The notes under the pieces: model-generated
What the model was told of the DNA's origin: nothing
Databases searched by the model: none
What the model saw: only the letters and a program-made list of their open reading frames with translations
DNA from: Gemmiger sp. An87
GTDB lineage: Bacteria; Bacillota; Clostridia; Oscillospirales; Ruminococcaceae
Assembly: GCF_002159185.1 (NCBI RefSeq)
Contig: NZ_NFHD01000007.1
Location: forward strand, 1 to 64,000
Reading direction: 5' to 3'
Length of the DNA: 64,000 nt
In this document: positions 16,355-24,927 of the stretch, piece by piece
Position numbering within the stretch: position 1 is the stretch's first letter
How the letters are laid out: every line of letters begins with the position of its first letter
Program-made: the position numbers and the translations under genes

Positions 16355-17890
16355 TCAGACCAGATAGTCCGCCGCCAGGGCGCGCAGCTCGTCCTCATGG
16401 GCAGGCAGCCATTCCTCGAAGGAAAGGCCGGTATCGGCCACCTTGCGGCCCAGCGCCACCAGGAATTCCGGGATGCGCTCCTCAAAGATCACGCCCCAGC
16501 TCTCGCCGAAGCGCTCCTCGCCCATCCGGGCGCTGCCGTTCACATGCAGGGTGAAGGCGGGGTGGGGCTTTTTGTCCACCAGCTTCACGCCGCCGTGGAA
16601 GCCCAGGGTGCCCACCTGATGGGTACCGCAGGAGGAGGGACAGCCGGAAATGTGAATCACCGGCAGCGCGCCGTCCGGCAGGTTTGCCTCGCGGGCAGCC
16701 TTCACGCAGGCGTGGTACAGCGCCTGGGAATCCCGCACGCCCTGCTGGCAGACCGAAGCGCCGATGCAGGCCACCGAATGCTCAAAGCGGGTGCGTGCAC
16801 CGTCTTCGGTGGCAGCCAGCACCTTTTCCGCCTCAGCAGCGGTGCAGTTGATCACATACATGGTGCCGTCCGCACCCAGACGCACCTCCACCTGCTCCAT
16901 GGGCCGAATGGCATCCAGCAGCGCCCGCAGGGTCTGGCGGCTGGGCGTGCCGCCCAGGGGATGGTAGCTCACCGCGAACAGGCCCGCCTGCTTCTGGGCG
17001 ATGATCCGCTTGCCGCTGATGCTGCCCTCGCCCTGCTTGGTCACCGGGCGCGCTTCCACCTGACGGTCCAGTCCACCGGCGGCCTTCGCAGCCTCCAGAG
17101 CCTGGTTGTAGGCCTGGCGCAGGCCCTCCTCGCCCAGGGCCTCCTGCATGTAGCGGGTGCGGGCCTTGGCCCGCTGCTCGTAGTTGCCGTGAGCCAGGAA
17201 GGTATCCACCATGGCCTTCACATAATACAAAAGCTCACCGCCGGGCACATGTTCGGCCACCTTCAGGCCCATGCGGGGATTGGGGCCCATGCCGCCGGCG
17301 ATGTACACCGAGAAGCAGCCGTCCGCTTCGGCCACGAAGCCCAGGTCCCGCATGGTGACGTGAGCCACATTGGAGGTATGGTTGGCAAAGCCCACCTTCA
17401 GCTTGCGGGGCATATGGATGTCGTACAGCAGGCTCAGCAGGTAATCCGCCACCAGCTCCGCATAGGGGATCACATCGAAGCTCTCTCCGGGCAGCACGCC
17501 GGACAGAGGCGGCGCCATCACGTTGCGGGGGTGGTCACCGCCGCCGCCCCGGCAGACGATGCCTGCATCCAGGGCCTTGGCCGCCACGTCCAGAATCTGG
17601 CGGCCGGTCAGATGATGCAGCTGCACCGTTTCGCAGGTGGTCAGCTTGATCAGCTCGATGTTCAGCCGCTCGGCGGTCTCCACCACAAAGGCCAGCTTGT
17701 CCTTGGTCACGCGGCCCGCGGTCATCCGCAGGCGGATCATACCCTTCTGGCCGCCCTTTTCGGAATAGCTGCCAAAGCCGCCGGAGATGCCCTTGTACTC
17801 CTGCTTGCTCATATTGCCGGTGTAAAAATCACGGGTGGCTTCGTCAAAGCCCTTCAAATCCGCCCGGAAGGCGGCCATCATATCGTTCAT
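16355..17890 (-). CDS. Siroheme/4Fe-4S nitrite or sulfite reductase
   Basis: 511 aa with two tandem repeats of the ferredoxin-like half-domain plus siroheme domain. The cluster ligands are clear: CIGASVC (Cys-X5-Cys) and GCPSSCG (Cys-X3-Cys). It carries out a six-electron reduction of nitrite to ammonia or sulfite to sulfide in the cytoplasm. Sequence alone does not separate the two. Very good site AAAGGAGAGG before ATG. No siroheme synthesis, transporter or flavoprotein partner is adjacent, so the electron donor is probably a free ferredoxin. Confidence 0.9.
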   Translation of the reverse strand: MNDMMAAFRADLKGFDEATRDFYTGNMSKQEYKGISGGFGSYSEKGGQKGMIRLRMTAGRVTKDKLAFVVETAERLNIELIKLTTCETVQLHHLTGRQILDVAAKALDAGIVCRGGGGDHPRNVMAPPLSGVLPGESFDVIPYAELVADYLLSLLYDIHMPRKLKVGFANHTSNVAHVTMRDLGFVAEADGCFSVYIAGGMGPNPRMGLKVAEHVPGGELLYYVKAMVDTFLAHGNYEQRAKARTRYMQEALGEEGLRQAYNQALEAAKAAGGLDRQVEARPVTKQGEGSISGKRIIAQKQAGLFAVSYHPLGGTPSRQTLRALLDAIRPMEQVEVRLGADGTMYVINCTAAEAEKVLAATEDGARTRFEHSVACIGASVCQQGVRDSQALYHACVKAAREANLPDGALPVIHISGCPSSCGTHQVGTLGFHGGVKLVDKKPHPAFTLHVNGSARMGEERFGESWGVIFEERIPEFLVALGRKVADTGLSFEEWLPAHEDELRALAADYLV

Positions 17891-17973
17891 ATGCCTCTCC
17901 TTTGTTCAGCTCACCGCCCCGGTGCGGAGCGGTTTAAAACGTTATTATACCATAGGTTTGGCAGGATTTACAC

Positions 17974-18022
17974 AAAAAAGACCCGCCGGATTGGAAAATT
18001 CCGAATCCGGCGGGGTCTTTTT
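17974..18022. terminator. Terminator of the citrate synthase operon
   Basis: GACCCGCCGGATT/AATCCGGCGGGGTC stem flanked by A6 and T5. Confidence 0.9.
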
Positions 18023-18028
18023 CACATG

Positions 18029-18802
18029 TTACTTCTCTTCGCTGGACACAGTGAGCGCGTAGACCGCGCCCATCAGGCCCACCAGAGCCAGGCAGACGCC
18101 CTCCACCATGCTGCGCAGCTCGCTCTGGCCCTGCAGCCAGGTCCACATGGCGCTGGGCAGTGACAGGCAGGTGCAGAGCAGGAAGGCCGCCATACCGCAC
18201 AGCCAGATCCACCGGGCGCTCTTGCCGCCGGGGATGTAGGCGCTTTTCAGCTGAGCAGTGCAGAACAAAAGCGCTGCCAGCGCCGCCAGTGCCTCCAGGG
18301 TGTTGTTCACCCGCACGATGCCGGTGGGGGCCAGGCCAAACCGCTTGATGGTGAGCAGGTAGAGCGCCAGGGTGCCCGCAATGCCGAACAGCGCGCTGCC
18401 GGTGGGGGCCTCAAATTCCGGCGTGAAGCGGCTGCGGCCCAGCAGCAGCATCCACACGCCGCTCACCAGATACAGCACCGCCAGCGCCAGCTCAAACCGG
18501 CCCAGCTGACCGAAGGCCGCCAGATACACCCCGCCCAGCGCGGCAAAGCCCACGCCGCACAGCACCGCCAGCAGGCCCTGAGCTGTGCTCTGGCCCTTCA
18601 GCGCGGCGCTGGTTTTGGGAATCATCCATCCCGCCAGCCACAGCAGCACCAGCACGCCGCCCGCCAGCGCATAGCGCCACAGGTAGCTGCCCCAGGTCAC
18701 AAAGCCGGTGGACAGGTCGGTGTAGTACATCACATCCAGCCAGCGCACGGCACCCGCCGCCGCGCAGACCAGAAGCAATAAAATCGTTGCAATTCGTTTC
18801 AT
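18029..18802 (-). CDS. Membrane protein of unknown function, coupled to citrate synthase
   Basis: 257 aa with about eight hydrophobic helices and short polar loops (FTPEFEAPTG, YIPGGKSARW). I do not recognise a family. Its start overlaps the citrate synthase stop by 4 nt (ATGA), so it is made from the same message. Co-expression suggests a link to that gene, but neither transport nor sensing residues are evident. Confidence 0.75.
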   Translation of the reverse strand: MKRIATILLLLVCAAAGAVRWLDVMYYTDLSTGFVTWGSYLWRYALAGGVLVLLWLAGWMIPKTSAALKGQSTAQGLLAVLCGVGFAALGGVYLAAFGQLGRFELALAVLYLVSGVWMLLLGRSRFTPEFEAPTGSALFGIAGTLALYLLTIKRFGLAPTGIVRVNNTLEALAALAALLFCTAQLKSAYIPGGKSARWIWLCGMAAFLLCTCLSLPSAMWTWLQGQSELRSMVEGVCLALVGLMGAVYALTVSSEEK

Positions 18803-20151
18803 CCGCGTTCCTCTAATGTTTTGTATTTCTGCCGCACGCCCAGGTACTTGTAGGCCGGGCGGATGATCCGGTTGGCGAACACCACCTCTTCAATGCGGTG
18901 GGCGCACCAGCCCGGAATACGGCTGATGGCGAACAGGGGGGTGTACAGATCCTGGCTGATGCCCAGCATCTTGTAGATCAGGCCGCTGTACAGGTCCACA
19001 TTGGCGCACACGGTCTTGTTGCCCTTTTCCTCGGCGAACACCTGGGGGCCCAGCTTCTCCACCAGGCACAGCAGGCGGAACTCCTCCTCGAAGCCCTTTT
19101 CCACCGCCAGCTTCTCCGCCTTCTGGCGCAGCACCACGGCACGGGGGTCGCTGATGGTGTAGATGGCATGGCCCATACCGTAGATCAGGCCGCTGCCGTC
19201 GCCCGCCTGCTTGCGGATGATGCGGCGCAGAAATTCCCGCACCTCGTCCTCGTCCCGGTAGTCCTCCACGCCGGCCTTCAGATATTCCAGCTGCTCCATC
19301 ACCTTCAGGTTGGCGCCGCCGTGCTTGGGGCCCTTCAGGCTGCCGATGGCCGCCGCAATGGCCGAGTAGGTATCGGTGCCGGAGCTGGAAAGCACCCGGC
19401 AGGTGAAGGCGGAGTTGTTGCCGCCGCCGTGGTCCGCGTGGACCAGCAGGCACAGATCCAGCAGCTTTGCCTCCTCGTGGGTGAACTTCTGGTCCGCCCG
19501 GTAGGTGGAAAGAATGTGCTCGGCGGTGCTCTGCCCCGGCGTGGGCGGATGGAAGAACATGCTCTGCTTGTCGTACACCCGGCGCTTGAGCTGGTAGGCG
19601 TTCACCATGATGGTGGGCAGCCCGGCGATCAGGTCGATGGACTGCTCCATCAGGTTTTCCAGGCTCAGGTCCTCGGGGCGCTCGTCGTAGCTGTAGAGCG
19701 AGAGCACGCTGCGGGCCATCTTATTCATAATGTTGGGACTGGGCGAGCGCAGCAGCACGTCCTCGATGAAATGCTCGGGCAGATTGTGGTGCTCGGCGAT
19801 GATCTGCTGGAATTTTTCCAGCTCGCTTTTTTTGGGCAGGCTGCCGAACAAAAGCAGCCAGCTGACCTCCTCGAAGATGAAGCGGTCGTGCTCGTAGGCC
19901 TCCCGCACCAGCTCATTTAGGTCCACGCCCCGGTAGATCAGGCGGCCCGGGGTGGGGATGACCTCACCCGCCGGGCCCTTTTCGTAGCCCACAACATCAC
20001 AGATGTTGGTCAGGCCCGCCAGCACGCCGGTGCCGTCCGGGTTGCGCAGGCCCCGCTTGACTCCCAGCCGTTCACTGGTCTCGGGATCAATGTAGTTATT
20101 TTTCAAATATTCCCGGCATAAAAATTCCATACCGGAAGACTGCTGGGCCAT
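18799..20151 (-). CDS. gltA: Citrate synthase
   Basis: 450 aa. Key blocks: RLIYRGVDLNELV, VHADHGGGNNSAF with the first catalytic His, GPKHGGANLKV with the second, and YGMGHAIYTISDPRA. It condenses acetyl-CoA with oxaloacetate. The long N-terminus (about 60 residues before the core) is of the Gram-positive anaerobe type. ATG 20151, in front of QQSSG, has GGGAG upstream; an earlier in-frame ATG at 20184 is less likely. No aconitase or isocitrate dehydrogenase is nearby, so it may serve a partial, glutamate-forming branch. Confidence 0.93.
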   Translation of the reverse strand: MAQQSSGMEFLCREYLKNNYIDPETSERLGVKRGLRNPDGTGVLAGLTNICDVVGYEKGPAGEVIPTPGRLIYRGVDLNELVREAYEHDRFIFEEVSWLLLFGSLPKKSELEKFQQIIAEHHNLPEHFIEDVLLRSPSPNIMNKMARSVLSLYSYDERPEDLSLENLMEQSIDLIAGLPTIMVNAYQLKRRVYDKQSMFFHPPTPGQSTAEHILSTYRADQKFTHEEAKLLDLCLLVHADHGGGNNSAFTCRVLSSSGTDTYSAIAAAIGSLKGPKHGGANLKVMEQLEYLKAGVEDYRDEDEVREFLRRIIRKQAGDGSGLIYGMGHAIYTISDPRAVVLRQKAEKLAVEKGFEEEFRLLCLVEKLGPQVFAEEKGNKTVCANVDLYSGLIYKMLGISQDLYTPLFAISRIPGWCAHRIEEVVFANRIIRPAYKYLGVRQKYKTLEERG

Positions 20152-20332
20152 GGCTCCCTTCCCCCTCTGATCCGAATTTGTCAAACGGCCTGCTTCGGCG
20201 CGCTTTGCGCCCCGGAGCCGTTATTCTGAAAACCACCCGTTCCCACCGGTGGTTTATGTTTAATCTTACACACTTTACAACGAAAAAGCAAGTGCGGAAA
20301 CTGCCGCCCCGCCGCCAAGGAGGTCCAATGCC

Positions 20333-21403
20333 ATGAAACGAAGTATCCTGCCCATCCTGCTGTTCTGCCTGCTCACCTTCTGCCTGCCGCTGGTGAGCCT
20401 TCTGCCCCAGGCTGCCGGGCAGGCGGCCGTATCGTCCTCTTCCGGGCAGAGCACCGCCGGGGCCCAGCCCACACCCGCTGTTTCCATACCCGAAAGCGAG
20501 GCCGCATCCCAGACCGATTCCGCCACCCCGCCCGCCGCAACGCCCGCTCCCGCGGAGGATGTGATCCGGGTGCAGAACGCCTCCACCGGCGAGGTGCTGG
20601 AGGTGCCGGTGCTGGATTACATGATCGGCGCGGTGGCCAGCGAGATGCCCATCACCTGGCCGGACGAGGCGCTGAAGGCCCAGGGCATTGCCGCCCACAG
20701 CTACGCTTTGTATCAACGGGACCACGCGGACACCGAGGCGCTGGGCGGGGCCTGGTTCTCGGTGGACCCGGCCCGCCGCCAGGGCTACATGACCGCTGAG
20801 GTGCTGAAAAGCTACTGGGGCGAGGAATACGAGGCCAACTACCAGCGGCTGAAGGCGCTGCTGGAGCCGCTGGTGCACACGGTGCTTTTGTACAAGGGCG
20901 CGCCTGCCGCCGCCTGCTACCACGCCATCAGCAACGGGCGCACCGAGGCAAGCCAGCTGGTGTGGAACGAGGCCCTGCCCTACCTGCAGGGGGTGGACTC
21001 CCCGCTGGACAAGCTGGCCGAGGGCTATGAGGAAACGGTGAGCTACACCACCCAGCAGATGTACGATATGCTGGCCACCCAGTTTTCCGGCCTGGACCTG
21101 AGCGGCAGCGCGGACGGCTGGTTCGGTGAGACAAGCCTGACCGAGGCCGGATACGTGGACACCATCCAGGTGGGCGGAGCCTTTGTGAAGGGCACCCAGC
21201 TGCGCACCGCCCTTTCGCTGCGCAGCAGCTGCTTCACCGTCCAGCGCACCGAAACGGGCTTCGACGTGACCACCCTGGGCTACGGCCACGGGGTGGGGCT
21301 GAGCCAGTGCGGGGCCCAGGCCATGGCCGCCCAGGGCCAGAGCTGCGCCGAGATTTTGAGCTGGTATTTTCCCGGCACCAGTCTTGCGGAATATCCCGGC
21401 TGA
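20333..21403 (+). CDS. spoIID: SpoIID/LytB-type peptidoglycan lytic transglycosylase
   Basis: 356 aa. A signal peptide (1-27), then a Ser/Ala/Pro/Thr linker to about residue 78, then the SpoIID domain: VASEMP with the candidate catalytic Glu, IAAHSYAL, and the terminal GYGHGVGLSQCGA motif. SpoIID cleaves denuded glycan strands during engulfment in spore formers. AAGGAGG precedes ATG. It is monocistronic and no spoIIIA/spoIIQ genes are near, so it could instead be a vegetative wall enzyme with the same fold. Confidence 0.9.
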   Translation: MKRSILPILLFCLLTFCLPLVSLLPQAAGQAAVSSSSGQSTAGAQPTPAVSIPESEAASQTDSATPPAATPAPAEDVIRVQNASTGEVLEVPVLDYMIGAVASEMPITWPDEALKAQGIAAHSYALYQRDHADTEALGGAWFSVDPARRQGYMTAEVLKSYWGEEYEANYQRLKALLEPLVHTVLLYKGAPAAACYHAISNGRTEASQLVWNEALPYLQGVDSPLDKLAEGYEETVSYTTQQMYDMLATQFSGLDLSGSADGWFGETSLTEAGYVDTIQVGGAFVKGTQLRTALSLRSSCFTVQRTETGFDVTTLGYGHGVGLSQCGAQAMAAQGQSCAEILSWYFPGTSLAEYPG

Positions 21404-21436
21404 TTTTTCAAGCGGAACGCCCCTTTTTCAAGTGGC

Positions 21437-21475
21437 AAAATGCCCGCCCACCTTGCCTGTGGGCGGGCATTTTTG
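21437..21475 (+). terminator. spoIID-like gene terminator
   Basis: AATGCCCGCCCAC/GTGGGCGGGCATT stem with TTTTTG. Confidence 0.9.
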
Positions 21476-21524
21476 TGCCCTTTTCTAATTTTAAAATCCG
21501 GTGGAAAATCTTCAAAAAGTTGCA

Positions 21525-21552
21525 TTGACTTTTGCCGCCGCTGCGGTATGAT
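21525..21552 (+). promoter_or_regulatory. Promoter of the second MATE gene
   Basis: TTGACT, 16-bp spacer, TATGAT. Confidence 0.6.
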
Positions 21553-21621
21553 AGGTGGCGTTACACTTTTGCGCAATGCCCTACTTTCAATCCTGCAACG
21601 CACCCGAACGGAGAGATTCTT

Positions 21622-22974
21622 ATGACCAAATCCATGACCGCCGGTTCCCCGGCAAAACTGATTTTGCTGTTCGCCCTGCCGCTGTTCATCGGCAACCTGT
21701 TCCAGCAGGTCTACAACATGGCCGACACCTTCATTGTGGGCCGGATGCTTGGCGTAAATGCTCTGGCCGCGGTGGGCTGCACCGGCAGCCTGAGCTTTTT
21801 GATCATCGGCTTTGCCCAGGGCATGTCCGCCGGATTCTCCATCCTCACGGCCCAGCGCTTCGGTGCGGGGGATGAGGACGGGGTACGCCAGAGCTACGCG
21901 GCCAGCCTGGTGCTGGGCGGCGTGATCAGCGTGGTGCTCACGGTGATCAGCGTGGCGGGCACCCGCCAGCTTCTGGTTCTGCTGCAGACCCCGCCGGAAA
22001 TTCTGGAGGACGCCACCCGCTACCTGATGGTGATTTTCGCGGGCATTCTGGCCACCATGCTGTTCAACGTGGTCTCCAACGTGCTGCGCGCTTTGGGCGA
22101 CAGCAAGACCCCGCTGTACTTTCTGGTGGCGGGCTGCGTGATCAATATCGTGCTGGACGTGCTGCTCATCCTCTACACCCCGCTGGGGGTGATGGGCGCG
22201 GGCGTGGCCACCGTGATTGCCCAGCTGCTGGCCGGAGCCGCCTGCGTGGTCTACATTCACAAGGCCTTCCCGGCTCTGCGGCTGCACCGGTCCGACTGGC
22301 GGCTCAGCCGCCGGGAGATTCTGCGCCACCTGCACATGGGTCTGCCCATGGGCTTTCAGAGCAGCATCATTGCCATCGGCTCGCTGATGCTGCAGTACGC
22401 CCTGAACAGCCTGGGCAGCACCGCGGTGGCCGCCTTCACTGCCGCCAACAAGCTGGAATCCCTGGGCACCCTGCCCCTGGGCAGCTTCGGCCTTGCCATG
22501 GGCACCTTTGTGGCCCAGAACTACGGCGCGGGCAAGCTGCACCGCATCCGCACCGGCGTGGTGCAGTGCAGCCTCATGGCCCTGGCCTGGTCCGCCTTCA
22601 TGGGCGTGGTGTTCCTGGCCTTCGGCCGCCAGCTGGCCACCCTCTTCGTGGGCCACGACACCCAGGTAACCGGCCTTTCCTATATTTATCTGTGCATTGT
22701 GGCCGTGTCCATGTGGGTGCTGGCGCTGCTGTTCATCTTCCGCTACTCCCTGCAGGGCCTGGGCCAGAGCTTTGTGCCCACCTTTGCCGGGATCATGGAG
22801 CTGGTGATGCGCGGCGTCTGCTCGGTCTGCCTGGCGGGGCCTTTCGGCTTCACCGGCGCCTGCCTGGCCAACCCCATGGCCTGGACCGGCAGCGCGGTGC
22901 CGCTGGTCATTGCCTTCTTCATCACCATGCGGCGGCTCACCCTCTATATGCCGGAGCACGAGGAAGCCGCCTGA
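21622..22974 (+). CDS. MATE family exporter
   Basis: 450 aa, about 12 helices. The start PAKLILLFALPLFIGNLFQQVYNMADTFIVGR is the consensus first MATE repeat, of the NorM/DinF-like bacterial group common in Clostridia. Exports unknown small molecules by ion antiport. GGAGAG before ATG 21622. It ends only 10 bp from the convergent YcxB-like gene, with no terminator hairpin between them. Confidence 0.93.
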   Translation: MTKSMTAGSPAKLILLFALPLFIGNLFQQVYNMADTFIVGRMLGVNALAAVGCTGSLSFLIIGFAQGMSAGFSILTAQRFGAGDEDGVRQSYAASLVLGGVISVVLTVISVAGTRQLLVLLQTPPEILEDATRYLMVIFAGILATMLFNVVSNVLRALGDSKTPLYFLVAGCVINIVLDVLLILYTPLGVMGAGVATVIAQLLAGAACVVYIHKAFPALRLHRSDWRLSRREILRHLHMGLPMGFQSSIIAIGSLMLQYALNSLGSTAVAAFTAANKLESLGTLPLGSFGLAMGTFVAQNYGAGKLHRIRTGVVQCSLMALAWSAFMGVVFLAFGRQLATLFVGHDTQVTGLSYIYLCIVAVSMWVLALLFIFRYSLQGLGQSFVPTFAGIMELVMRGVCSVCLAGPFGFTGACLANPMAWTGSAVPLVIAFFITMRRLTLYMPEHEEAA

Positions 22975-22984
22975 CCCGGTCCAC

Positions 22985-24040
22985 TTATTCCCGGTGGCCC
23001 GCCCGGGCCTGGATAAATTCCAGTACCCGGCGGCGCTCCGCCTCATCGGCGAAGGCCTGGGGCGGCAGCAGGGTGATGACTCCGCCATCCTTTTTCAGCA
23101 CCAGCGTGCCCTGCTGGTCCTTCACCTTGTCGATTCGCTCCCAGGTCCAGAAGCTGCCCTCCTCGCCCCGGGCAAGCTGAATGCCGTCCTCATACAGCTC
23201 AAAGCGGGCGGGCATGCTGGTCAGTCCGGAGGGTCCGCCCTGCTGGATGGTGGCTTTTTCCCGCCGCCGGGGATTGGTCTGAGCGGCCACAAGCCCCAGC
23301 ACCACCGCCGCGGTAATTCCCTTGACCAAAGGCCCGCCGGGCATCAGCAGCAGGACGATGAACATTGCCGCTGCGCCGCCCAGCGCCAGGCGCCACCGCA
23401 TCCGGCGGTTCCAGGCATCGGCAATGGAATAGCTGACTCCCCAGACCAGATTCGGCCGGGGTGTGATGAGCGACCGCCAGAGGGTCTCGTCCAGCGGCTG
23501 GGCATCGCGCACCCGCTCGTTCACGGTGCGCTGCAGCTGCGCCAGACCTCCCTGCGCCTCCAGCTCCCGGGCGGAAATGGCCGCCACACAGCTGCGCCCG
23601 GCGCACAGCAGCACCAGATCGCGGCCCGGCACCACCCGGATGCCCTTGTTCCAGTGAACAGCCAGCAGCTGCAAACCGTCGGACCGGTAGATGCGCAGGA
23701 TATGCTGGCTGAACACCAAACGCCGAACGTCCTCCGGCTGGTCCAGAAACCGCCGGTACGCCCTGCGGTTGCCTTTCACCATGCGCCAGATCATCCAGCC
23801 TGCGGTGCCCAGAAACAGCAGCATATAGGCCAGCGTCTGCCAGCCGTACCAGGAAAAATCCATGCCCATGTAGTAAAAGCCCCAGTAGGCCAGCCACAGT
23901 TCATGGATGCCCAGCACCGTCAGAAACAGCGGTCCCAGAACGGCCGCAACCCCCAGCGGGCTGAGCAGGGTGCGCCGCAGCAGCAGCTTCCAGGCCTGAC
24001 GGCGCAGCGGGAGGCTGTTGGTGTATTCGATCTGATCCAT
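22985..24040 (-). CDS. YcxB-like membrane protein
   Basis: 351 aa. Two N-terminal helices (about 28-50 and 68-90), a soluble region with a YcxB-like pattern (FSQHILRIYRSDGLQLLAV), a third and fourth helix (about 220-260), and a second such domain at the C-terminus (RFELYEDGIQL, TWERIDKVKDQQGTLVL). YcxB-like domains are of unknown function and often occur in membrane-bound sensors or transport accessories. GAGGA lies before ATG 24040. Convergent with the second MATE gene. Confidence 0.6.
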   Translation of the reverse strand: MDQIEYTNSLPLRRQAWKLLLRRTLLSPLGVAAVLGPLFLTVLGIHELWLAYWGFYYMGMDFSWYGWQTLAYMLLFLGTAGWMIWRMVKGNRRAYRRFLDQPEDVRRLVFSQHILRIYRSDGLQLLAVHWNKGIRVVPGRDLVLLCAGRSCVAAISARELEAQGGLAQLQRTVNERVRDAQPLDETLWRSLITPRPNLVWGVSYSIADAWNRRMRWRLALGGAAAMFIVLLLMPGGPLVKGITAAVVLGLVAAQTNPRRREKATIQQGGPSGLTSMPARFELYEDGIQLARGEEGSFWTWERIDKVKDQQGTLVLKKDGGVITLLPPQAFADEAERRRVLEFIQARAGHRE

Positions 24041-24091
24041 GGCGATATCCTCGCTTTCTGCTTTATTTCCCACGATTATACCATGAAATAC

Positions 24092-24131
24092 AAAACGGAG
24101 GGAAGCCCCAGCGGCTTCCCTCCGTTTTTTT
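24092..24131 (-). terminator. Terminator of the SDR-OYE operon
   Basis: AAACGGAGGGAAGCC pairs with GGCTTCCCTCCGTTT; the minus-strand exit is TTTTGTATTT. Confidence 0.85.
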
Positions 24132-24147
24132 GTGCTGTAAAACCGGG

Positions 24148-24894
24148 TCAGGTGCGGGCCAGACCGTCCACGCTGAGTACCACGCCGGTGATGTAGCTGG
24201 CCATCTCGCTGGCCAGGAACACGAAAGCATTGGCCACCTCTTCCGGCTTGCCGATGCGGCCCAGCGGAATCTGGGTGCACAGGGCCTTGATGATGTGTTC
24301 CGGCACCGCGCGCATCATGTCGGTATCGGTAATGCCGGGAGCCACCGCATTCACCCGGATGCCGTACTTGCCCAGCTCCCGGGCCAGCGACAGGGTGAAG
24401 CCGTTCACCGCGAACTTGCTGGTGGGATAGGCAATGCCGCTGGGCTGGCCGTAGCGGGAAACCATGGAGCTGGTGTTCAGAATCACACCGCTGCTCTGGG
24501 CCTGCATGATGGGGGTCACGGCCCGGGCGCAGGTGAACACGCCCTTCACGTTCAGGTCCATCACCTTTTCAAAGGTGGCCTCGTCGTATTTGTCAAAGGG
24601 AGTGGAATCGGACATGCCCGCGTTGTTCACCAGGATGTCGATGCGGCCGTACTCCTGCGCCACCTTCTGGAAGGCCTCTTCCACGCTGGTCAGGTCCGAC
24701 AGGTTGGGAGCGATGCCCGCCACCTTGGCATTCGGGTCCTTCTCCTTCAGCGCAGCCACCGCCTTGTCCGCGGTCTCCTGCCGGGAGCCGGTGAGAATCA
24801 CGGTAGCGCCCTCCCGCAGAAAAGCCTCCACGGTGGCCAGACCGATACCACGGGTGCCGCCGGTGACGATGGCAATCTTATTTTCCAACAACAT
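24148..24894 (-). CDS. Short-chain dehydrogenase/reductase (FabG/HSDH-like)
   Basis: 248 aa. TGGTRGIG (residues 11-18) binds the nucleotide, NNAG follows at 90-93, and the catalytic set is Ser142/143, Tyr156 and Lys160 (YPTSK). It reduces or oxidises a keto/hydroxy group with NAD(P)H. Family resemblance is to 3-oxoacyl-ACP reductases and to gut hydroxysteroid dehydrogenases, which cannot be told apart here. It starts 33 bp after the old-yellow-enzyme stop on the same strand, so the pair is an operon and probably acts on one substrate. Confidence 0.92.
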   Translation of the reverse strand: MLLENKIAIVTGGTRGIGLATVEAFLREGATVILTGSRQETADKAVAALKEKDPNAKVAGIAPNLSDLTSVEEAFQKVAQEYGRIDILVNNAGMSDSTPFDKYDEATFEKVMDLNVKGVFTCARAVTPIMQAQSSGVILNTSSMVSRYGQPSGIAYPTSKFAVNGFTLSLARELGKYGIRVNAVAPGITDTDMMRAVPEHIIKALCTQIPLGRIGKPEEVANAFVFLASEMASYITGVVLSVDGLART

Positions 24895-24927
24895 ACAAAA
24901 CAGCCTCCTTCATTTTGCTTTGTTTGT

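Noticed and set aside
14588-18163. Very long open frame (over 1,190 codons) on the plus strand opposite the PPK2 and nitrite/sulfite reductase genes
   Set aside because: It is antisense to two clear conserved enzymes, is rich in His, Gln, Leu and Gly as GC-rich shadows are, and crosses terminators.
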